A stretch of 64,000 bases of DNA, taken from positions 27,782,474-27,846,473 of the forward strand of contig OY288242.1 in the NCBI GenBank assembly GCA_958450325.1. Direction: 5' to 3'. The stretch is from Agrostemma githago. Taxonomy: Eukaryota > Streptophyta > Magnoliopsida > Caryophyllales > Caryophyllaceae. Of the stretch, positions 56,753 to 64,000 are shown piece after piece. Both the position numbers and the translations under genes were made by a program. The notes beneath the pieces are model-generated. The model was not told where the DNA came from. It did not search any database and saw only the letters and a list, made by a program, of their open reading frames with translations. Within the stretch, counting starts at the first letter, position 1, and each line of letters begins with the position of its first letter.

Positions 56753-57070
56753 CGCTACAAGAAATACTGCATGTAGCTACTAATCACGCGCGACTGATAG
56801 ATTCAGTCGCTAATTTAGCGACTGAAAGTTCAACGCGCGACCGACATTAGTAGCTGGACGAGGAGACGAAAAATTAAAATATCAATTTTTTTTAGCGACC
56901 GAAATCGGTCGCTAAAAACGATTTTCGCGACCGATTTCAGTCGCTAAAAAAAAAGCGCGCGACTGATTTAGCGACTGAAATCGGTCGCTAAAAACGAATT
57001 TCGCGACCGATTTCAGCCGCTAAAAAAAAAACGCGCGACTGAATTAGCGACCGAAATCAGTCGCTAAAGG
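56726..57070. repeat. Left subterminal palindromic repeats of the CACTA element
   Basis: About a dozen units of the forms TAGCGACTGA, TAGCGACCGA and their complements lie head to head, often as GCGACTGAAATCGGTCGC-type imperfect palindromes, separated by CGCG or poly-A spacers. One or two units (56726-56752) lie just outside the inferred left terminus. Subterminal repeats of CACTA elements bind the smaller TNPA-type protein in the maize and snapdragon systems. Confidence 0.88.
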
Positions 57071-57641
57071 TCGTAATTTTTTTTAAATTAACGAACACCC
57101 CCCCTCCCCCGATTCATTCCCTCATTTCACTCTATCTCTCTAAACTCCGCTCCCCCCTCTCTCTAAAGTCGTCCCTCCTCCTTTCCTCTTCATTCTTTAT
57201 TCAATTCTCTCATTTTCCTTAAGGTATGTTTATCTATCTTTATTTAATTTCAATTATTTGTTAATTTCTGTTTTTATCGATTTAAATAAATTAGTTATTG
57301 GGTTGGATAGTTTCTTAGTTGTTGGAATATTTAGTATAGTTAGAATTTTAATCGCCCAATAGGTTCCCCAATTTGAATTAGGTAGATTGTTAGTATAAAA
57401 TTAGGGTTTGCGGTTAAGTAGTTGATTGAATTGGGTTGTTTTGATGTGTTAGGAATTTGGAATTAAAATACAATTATGCCGATTTGGTGATGTAATTATG
57501 GACGAATTGGGTGGAAATAGTACTATGTTTAGGTGAATTGAGAATTTTACATAATATTTGACTAGTGTATATATATTAGTAAATTACTTTAGAGAAAATA
57601 ATTTGTATGTGGTTATTGTCTTAAATTTTTTAGATAAAAAA

Positions 57642-60600
57642 ATGAAGAGACAGGAACGAAAATGGATGTATGGGGAAAGATTCGATAAGAAACGACGTCC
57701 CACAAAGGAATTTTTAGATGGTGTTAATCGCTTTCTTGAGTTCGCTGAAACCCATCCCGAATACGCGTCAGATGGTAGATTTAGGTGTCCTTGTGTGAAA
57801 TGTAAGAACATCAAATTCTTGGATAGTATTTTGATTAAAGAACATATTATCTCAGATGGGTTTAGCCCAAATTATTATTATTGGATTTGTCATGGTGAGA
57901 AGTCTGATTTTGAGGAATCTAAGGTGGATCAGAATGAGGGCGGGGTGAGAGGAATGATTGTTGATGTGGTTGAGTGCAATTTGTTTAATGATGAGAGCAT
58001 GTACACTAACGACGATGACCAACCAACCCCACAAGAGCCAAACCCACGAGCGAAAGTTTTTTTTGATATGTTAGAGGCTGCGGAGAAGCCATTATATGGA
58101 GGGTGTGATGTGACATTGTTAGAAGTCGCGTCTATGGTAGTGACCCTTAAATGTGAGTATAACCTACCTTTTGGGTGCGTAGACGGAATCGCTGCGTTGA
58201 TTGAGAAACTCATCCCAAAAGACAACATTATGACCAAAACATTCTACAACACCAAAAAAATAGTTAAAGGTCTTGAACTTCCGCATCAAAAGATCGATGC
58301 TTGTCCCGATGGATGTATGCTTTTTTGGAAGGACGATGCCATGCTTGAGGAATGTAAGGTATGTGGGAAGGGTAGATACAAAACTGTAGATGGAAATATT
58401 GTTTTGAGGGGTAAGAAGGGGAAGAGTGTAGCGAGGCATAAAAAACCTATATCACTTAGTCGACTTACCTACTTTCCCATCGCCCCTAGACTTCAAAAGT
58501 TATACGCAACCAAAACCATTGCCGAACAAATGAGGTGGCATCAAGAAGAAACTCGTGTAGAGGGGAAGATGTGTCATCCTAGTGACGGGGAGGAGTGGAA
58601 ACGGTTTGATAGGATTTACCCTGAATTTGCTGAGGAACCCCGTAATGTCAGACTTGGGCTGTGTACCGATGGTTTCGCCCCTTTCGGTCAGTTCGGTAAG
58701 TCATACTCATGCTGGCCTGTCATGGTCACCCCGTACAACTTACCCCCATGGCTTTGTCTGAAACCACCGTTCATCTTCCTTTCTCTCATTGTTCCCGGCC
58801 CAAAAAATCCCAAAAACCACTTGGATGTTTACTTACAACCAGTGATAGAGGAATTGAAACACTTGTGGGAAGTAGGGGTGGAGACATATGATGTGTCGTT
58901 GAAACAAAATTTTCAGCTTAGAGCATCGCTTTTGTGGACTATAAATGATTTTCCTGCGTATGGTATGTTGAGCGGTTGGTCTACGGCGGGCCAAAAAGCT
59001 TGTCCTTGTTGCATGAGTGAAAGTAAAGCATTCTACCTACGTAATTCAAGCAAAATTAGTTGGTTTGACTGTCATAGACAGTTTCTACCCGAGGGTCACA
59101 TGTACAGGAAGAATAAGAGAGCTTTCAAGAAGGGTGAGGTGGTGCTAGATGAGGCACCGATTCGTCTCCAAGGTGATGAGATTTGGGAGGTGATTTCAGA
59201 GTTCCCATCTACTGTTGACGGGACCGATCAAGAGTTCAAAGATCTTAAGAAATTGAAAAATGGTTGGTTTAAAAGAAGCATCTTCTTCGACCTTCCATAT
59301 TGGAGTACTTTATTACTCCGACATAATCTGGACGTGATGCATATTGAGAAGAATTTCTTTGAGCAACTGATTCACACCGTCATGGATGTAGAGGGTAAGA
59401 CATGTGACACCGTAGGATCCCGAAAAGATTTGAAAAAAATTTGTGACCGTCCGAAACTACATATCAAGCGGGATGGGTCCAAGCCTAGGGCCTTGTTTAG
59501 TCTTGATAAGGCTCAGAGAAAGGCCGTGTTAGAGTGGGTAGGGAAACTGAAGTTCCCTGATGGGTATGCATCCGATTTTAGTCGGTGTGTGGACATTAAG
59601 AACCTGAAGCTCCAAGGCTTGAAGAGTCACGACTGCCACGTGTTCATGGAGCGGTTACTACCTGTGGCGTTGAAGCACATGCTGCCGGAAAGAGTGTGGA
59701 ATCCTATCACTGAGATATCTCAGTTTTTTCGAGATTTGTGTTCGTCGACAGTTACAAATGACGACATGACTCGTTTGGAGGATCAAATTCCTCAGATAAT
59801 ATGCAAACTTGAGATGATCTTCCCACCCTCCTTCTTTAACTCAATGGAGCATCTACCGGTCCACTTGCCCTACGAAGCTAAAGTGGGAGGACCGGTACAG
59901 TTTAGATGGATGTACCCGTTTGAGAGGTGAGAACTTTCAACTACTTACTTATTTTATCCACTAACTAACGTTAGACACTGTAATTTGATAATAACATAAT
60001 TGCTTGATGATTGTCATAGATTTCTCAACCATTTGAAGAAAAAAATTGGTAACAAGGCGAGGGTTGAGGGCTCCATATGTAATGCTTACTTAACAGAGGA
60101 GATAGCCAACTTCTGTTCTCTGTATTTCGAGAAAGAAGTGAACACCAAAACCAAGAATCTAAACCTAGAAACACCAGAGACGACGATTGACCCCAACATA
60201 CCAGACTTTTTTCAAAGTAAGGAAGGTGAGGGATCGTCATCAGCTGGCGGGTGGAGGACATTAGATGAGAAGGAGTACAATCGTGCTCACCTGTACTTGC
60301 TATCAAATTGTGAAGTTTTGGAGCCGTACGAGAAAAAATTTGTAACAGAATTTGTAGCTGCTAATCCACATTTAAATGCTGATGACATTTGGAATAAGCA
60401 TGAGGAACAGTTTCCGAAATGGCTTAAGGAGCATGCAATTTCTGAGAATATTCAGGATGATTTGGTTAGGAGTCTAGCATTAGGTCCTTTATGGAATGTT
60501 AGAACTTGGAACCGGTATTCGGTCAATGGTTACAATTTTCATACATTTGCCCATGGTAGCAGTAGGAGTAGATGTAATTTTGGTGTGAGTGTGTCGTCAC

Positions 60601-61208
60601 TTGAGGGTGAAGATTACTACGGTCTATTGGAGGACATCTTCGAGTTGTGTTATGTTGGAAATGATCGTGGGTATAGAGCTGTGATATTTAAATGCGAATG
60701 GAAGGACAACTCTGTGCAAGGTACTAGAGTACATGAAAGGTACAAACTAGTTGAAGTTAATCATACCAAAAAATACTCAAAGTACGATCCGTTTATACTT
60801 GCACATCAAGCACACCAAGTGTACTTTGCGCCTTACCCAACCACAAAGAACGACAGAACTGTAAACCAATGGTGGGCGGTGTTCAAAACTAAGCCACGGG
60901 GGCACTATGACTCTGACCTCTTCCAAGAGGACGTCATTTCTAGTGGTACAACATTGTCTCCAGTTGATGAGAATCTTTTTGCAAATGAGGACGATGACAA
61001 TAATGAGGTGGATGTGGGGGAAGATTTTGAAGACGATGAAGGCAGTGAGGAGGAGGAAGGTGCTTCTAGTGATATGGTCGAGGAGGAGGATGACACCACT
61101 GATTTAGAGGTCAATGACGAGGAGGACGAAGATGACGTCGAGGAAGAGGATGTCGTCGGTTCGAGTAGGCAAGTTGAAGATGACATCGACAGTGACGATG
61201 ATTTTTAG
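57642..61208 (+). CDS. TNP2-type CACTA transposase
   Basis: Two exons, 57642-59926 and 60020-61208, are joined by a 93-base GT-AG intron (AG|GTGAGA, CATAG|A) and give about 1,157 codons. In order they hold a transposase-associated N-terminus with WMYGERF and CPCVKCKN (residues 7-85) and the TNP2 core (about 275-580). The core has LGLCTDGFAPFG (D343), NDFPAYG (D436) and HNLDVMHIEKN (561-571). Then come a DUF4218 region spanning the intron (about 675-800) and a DUF4216 region (about 955-1045). The C-terminus is strongly acidic. I chose the ATG at 57642 because WMYGERF is where family members start; the upstream ATG at 57558 lies before a splice-acceptor-like TTTTTTAG. The enzyme would cut at the CACTA ends. 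No internal stop or frameshift is seen. The length is close to full-size family members. Confidence 0.93.
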
Positions 61209-61321
61209 TAGTGTATAGTTTCAGTAAGTTATATTATGTGTACATAGTAATCTGCAAACCTTGATTTTTTTTCGAGTGTATTTCAATATTATGATGTCAG
61301 TTCCTAACTTTCAACTATTAC

Positions 61322-62940
61322 ATGTCTGCAGATATGACGTTGGCCAGCAGGTTGCGGTTTGGAAGTTCGAGCAGCGGCAGCAGCAGGAGCAGGGATCGGG
61401 TGCAGCAGCAAGGCGAAGAAGAAAACAGGCAAGAGAAAGTGGAGGACGAGGAGGTGCATGGCAATGATCAGGAACAAGAACAACCGCAGCCACCCCAGGA
61501 TGAAGGGCTGCAATACACAAACGACGGGCGCCTAATCATTGGCCCCGAGGGCACATGGTGAGACATTGTATTTCTTTTTTTTTTGTGAGACATCATCTTA
61601 TTTCACTCTTTGGTGTATACCTACATGTAGGTTTCGTACTCGTGCGACGGTGACAGGTGTCAAGGACAGTTTCATGGAAGATTTGACTACTTACTGCACG
61701 AGCTGGACTAAGTTGCCTCTGTGGCAACGGGAGAAGTGGTTTGCCAACTTCAAGGTACACCAATTTCTGATTTTTATTAATTATCTGTTACTGTTTACAG
61801 ATTACTTATACAACGACAACAAACTATCTTGCAGATAAAACACTTCTACAACGATGGTCTCGAGGTGGCTGTTCGAGACAGATACATGGATGTCGCAACT
61901 GTAAGATACAAAGACATGATGTATAAGCTGGCAAGCGATGGAAAGTTACAGCAAAAACTTAGAGGTTCGATTACTAAATTGGTATTAGTACCTGAACAGA
62001 AAGTCGTATATATATTCAAAACATTTATTGATATCAAAGTGTATAAATTGTAGGTGACGCGATCCAACAGTTCCAAACAGCGCGAGCCGACCCGAAGTTC
62101 CTGAAGAGATCCGTCCAGGCTAAGAAGAACAAGAGGCGGGGAGGGGATCCCGAGGCAGAGGCGGAGCGCACCCACTACGGTGGGTCGCAGTCGATGCACC
62201 AGCGGGCCATGAACGTTAGTATTTTCGTCTCCTTTAATTATTATATTGGATTCTTATTTAATGTTTTCATTATAAAAATAAATGAATAATCTACATGTAC
62301 TGTCAACAGGCGAAGAAGAAAACCGGAGAATTCCCTCCTCCTGTTCAGCTATTTCTCGAATCGAAGAGTAAGGGGGACGATGAGACCGGTCGATCATTCG
62401 CCACGAAGAAGGATTTGGAGACTTGGGTAAGTTTCAAACACAATACTTAGTTACTTTTTTCCTTCAAACAATCAACCTAATCATGACTTCTATTTCTTTC
62501 AGAGAGCATATTTGGCGGCCACTAGAGCGCCCGAAAATGAAGGTGTGGACCCGAGCACAATTTGGTTTAGAGTCGCCGAGGGATACCGCAAGGGAGCGGT
62601 GTACGGTACGGGGAACGCTCATTCCCTGTACTGGACACCACCCAATGTTCGGGGGGCCCATTCTACGACGACCGAGTGTGTGCCATCCGAGATGGCTGAG
62701 ATGAGGGCTCAAATTCAAGAGGAGAGGGCGGAACGGGCAGCTATGGCCGAGCAGATGAGGGAGCAGAATGAGAGGCTGAAGACGCAGGAGTCCATTAACC
62801 TGCAAATTCTGGAAGAGATTCGGCGTCTTAGGAACACGCAGCAATATAACTGCAACTCCGGCCCCACTCCCCGATTCCCGGATCCTAGAGACCCCTTCGG
62901 CGGTAATAGTGGTGCGTCCGCCAGTTTTCCTGTTGGCTGA
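61322..62940 (+). CDS. Second CACTA gene, Transposase_24/TNPA-like
   Basis: Six exons fit GT-AG rules: 61322-61557, 61631-61754, 61835-61964, 62054-62214, 62310-62426 and 62503-62940. Together they give 401 codons without a stop. The start could also be the ATG at 61334, since CTGCAG just before it may be a splice acceptor. After a Ser/Gln/Glu-rich N-terminus come WFRTRATVTGVKDSF, LPLWQREKWFANF, a basic stretch (KKNKRRGGD), EFPPPVQLFLESK and a GYRKGAVYGTG motif. A coiled coil follows (MRAQIQEERAERAAMAEQM). This pattern is that of plant Transposase_24 proteins that accompany TNP2 in CACTA elements. The likely role is binding the subterminal repeats, and self-association through the coiled coil. 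It lies 114 bases after the TNP2 stop on the same strand, so both may come from one spliced transcript, as in En/Spm. Confidence 0.87.
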
Positions 62941-63215
62941 GTTTATTTATTGAAAACAATTTGTAGTGGGAGAAATGGTTGTTGGAAAAACTGTTTGCAA
63001 CTTAGTTGATTTGGCTTGATTTGGTTTGTAATGAAAAAGCTTGATTTGTTGATAAAACAACACGTTTGCGTACTTGGTTGACAATTTTGGAGTATGAAGC
63101 TTGCAATAACGTTTGGAATAACGTTTGGAATGATGTTTGGGATGTATTGTGGTTGTTGCTTTGTTTTATTGTGCAGATTTTGGCTAGAAAAATAATAAAT
63201 TGAACCGGCCTATTT
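62941..63215. other. 3' region of the CACTA genes
   Basis: AT-rich sequence with a TTTGGAATRATGTTTGG repeat near 63110-63140 and TTGATTTG repeats. It is probably the 3' untranslated region; no frame is supported. Confidence 0.45.
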
Positions 63216-63224
63216 CTGGCACTG

Positions 63225-63660
63225 TAGCGACTGATATCAGTAGCTAAGTTTTATATTTAGCGACTGATATCAGTCGCTAAATGATGCCACGTCGCACTAT
63301 TTAGCGACTGAAATCAGTCGCTAAATGAAGTTTTAGCGACTGATATCAGTCGCTAAATCAGTCGCTAATGCTGACTTTAGCGACTGATTTCAGTCGCTAA
63401 AAGCTTCGGTTAGCGACTGAAATCAGTCGCTAAATCAGTCGTTAATGCCTCCATTAGCGACTGATTTCAGTCGCTAAAAGCTTCGGTTAGCTACTGATTT
63501 CAGTCGCTAAATTTAGCGACTGATTTCAGTCGCGCGCTTTTTTAGCGACTGAAATCAGTCGCTATTCAGCGACTAACTGTAGCTACTGTCGCTTAGCGAC
63601 TGCTGACGGTCGCACGTCTGTTATTTGCGACAGATGTCAGTAGCTAAAATCAGTCGCCAA
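63225..63660. repeat. Right subterminal palindromic repeats of the CACTA element
   Basis: About fifteen units of TAGCGACTGA and its complement are arranged mostly as back-to-back palindromes such as GCGACTGATATCAGTCGC and GCGACTGAAATCAGTCGC. Spacers of 5-25 bases (ATGATGCCACGTCGCA, AGCTTCGGT) are themselves partly repeated. The array is denser and more regular than the left one. Confidence 0.92.
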
Positions 63661-63683
63661 TGACTTTAACTCTTGTAGTGTTA

Positions 63684-64000
63684 GGAACCTAGCTCGTGAG
63701 GAACTAGGTGGCGGTTATAGAGTGAGAGTCTAGAGAGAGAAAATCCCACCCCTCTCAAGTGGGAAATGGGAGAGTATATATACCTTACCACAAGAGAGAG
63801 AAAGAAAAGTGGAGAGAGGAAGAATGGATGGATGAGAGGGTGACAAGTGGCTTCACCTTATCCACCCATTCTCCTTTACCTTAGGCGAAATGACGGAAGG
63901 GCCCTTGGTTTCCCCTGCTCTTGCTGGGGATTGGAACACCCTGAGGGCCAGCAGGCAGGGGGCTTGACTGCCCTGCTCGGCTGGCGACATGGCCCTGCCG
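63684..64000. other. Right flank of the CACTA element
   Basis: GAGAG-rich, non-coding sequence with a TATATATA motif near 63774-63782, cut by the window edge. It could be part of an LTR promoter region into which the CACTA element inserted, but only one side is visible. Confidence 0.35.

Larger units (their letters stand above)
56753..63680 (+). mobile_element. CACTA (En/Spm) DNA transposon, 6.9 kb, both genes open
   Basis: The right end reads CTTGTAGTG (63672-63680), the complement of CACTACAAG. The left end reads CGCTACAAGAAA, so its second base differs from the canonical CACTA. The likely 3-bp target is TCA on the left and TTA on the right, one mismatch. Both ends are packed with GCGACTGA/TCAGTCGC palindromes. 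Inside are a TNP2-type transposase gene (57642-61208) and a second gene of the Transposase_24 type (61322-62940) on the same strand. Both are open after splicing at consensus sites. Confidence 0.93.

Noticed and set aside
60905..61186. Reverse Ser-rich frame of 93 codons
   Set aside because: It is the complement of the acidic C-terminus of the TNP2 transposase; GAN-rich codons read backwards give serine.
63225..63660. CRISPR-like regular repeat array
   Set aside because: Units are palindromic, alternate in orientation, have short uneven spacers and lie at the end of a plant CACTA element.

Overview
The window is nuclear DNA of a flowering plant, probably a eudicot; the order cannot be fixed from the sequence. 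The evidence is plant-type LTR retrotransposons of the Tat and Athila lineages, a MULE, a CACTA element, hAT and PIF/Harbinger elements, and the 3' half of a plant class II formin gene with ordinary short introns. No prokaryotic, organellar, rRNA, tRNA or CRISPR feature was seen.

The whole window can be read as one host gene filled with transposons. Conserved FH2-domain exons lie on the + strand at 21473-21516, 23418-23498, 23585-24439 (split), 24793-24874, 25850-27027 (split), 53245-53316, 53453-53569, 53818-53886, about 54052-54118 and 54510-54685. Between and inside them are insertions, most with clean target-site duplications (TSDs). A reverse copia-like element (289-21472, left end outside the window) interrupts the first exon seen. 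A 5'-truncated LINE (21605-23254) lies in an intron. One hAT element splits an exon (23634-24429) and another lies in an intron (24920-25765). A Harbinger-like element (25887-26966) splits a second exon. A MULE (27289-52873) lies in a third intron.

These guests were themselves invaded. The copia-like element holds Tat element A (1211-16571, + strand, TSD AAGTG) and next to it the end of another Tat LTR (1-288). The MULE holds Tat element B (27701-50216, - strand, TSD CATTC). One LTR of B holds a non-autonomous Athila-like element (29662-37274, - strand). The other LTR of B preserves the empty site. Downstream of the formin, a 6.9 kb CACTA element (56753-63680) carries two open genes with consensus splice sites.

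Element A has a nearly complete gag-pol frame (4895-11242) with two nonsense codons. Element B has frameshifted gag-protease, and a pol frame that lost the second RNase H domain by an in-frame deletion. Both Tat copies carry, antisense to gag-pol and between pol and the 3' LTR, a two-exon gene with its own TATA box, related to plant-mobile-domain proteins. The MULE carries a plant-mobile-domain segment too.

The most unusual shared signal is short perfect palindromes. CYCGATCGRG-core boxes cluster upstream of the TATA box in the LTRs of both Tat copies and of the unrelated Athila element. TACCGCTGT/ACAGCGGTA hairpins occur in the MULE ends. GCGACTGA/TCAGTCGC palindromes pack both ends of the CACTA element.
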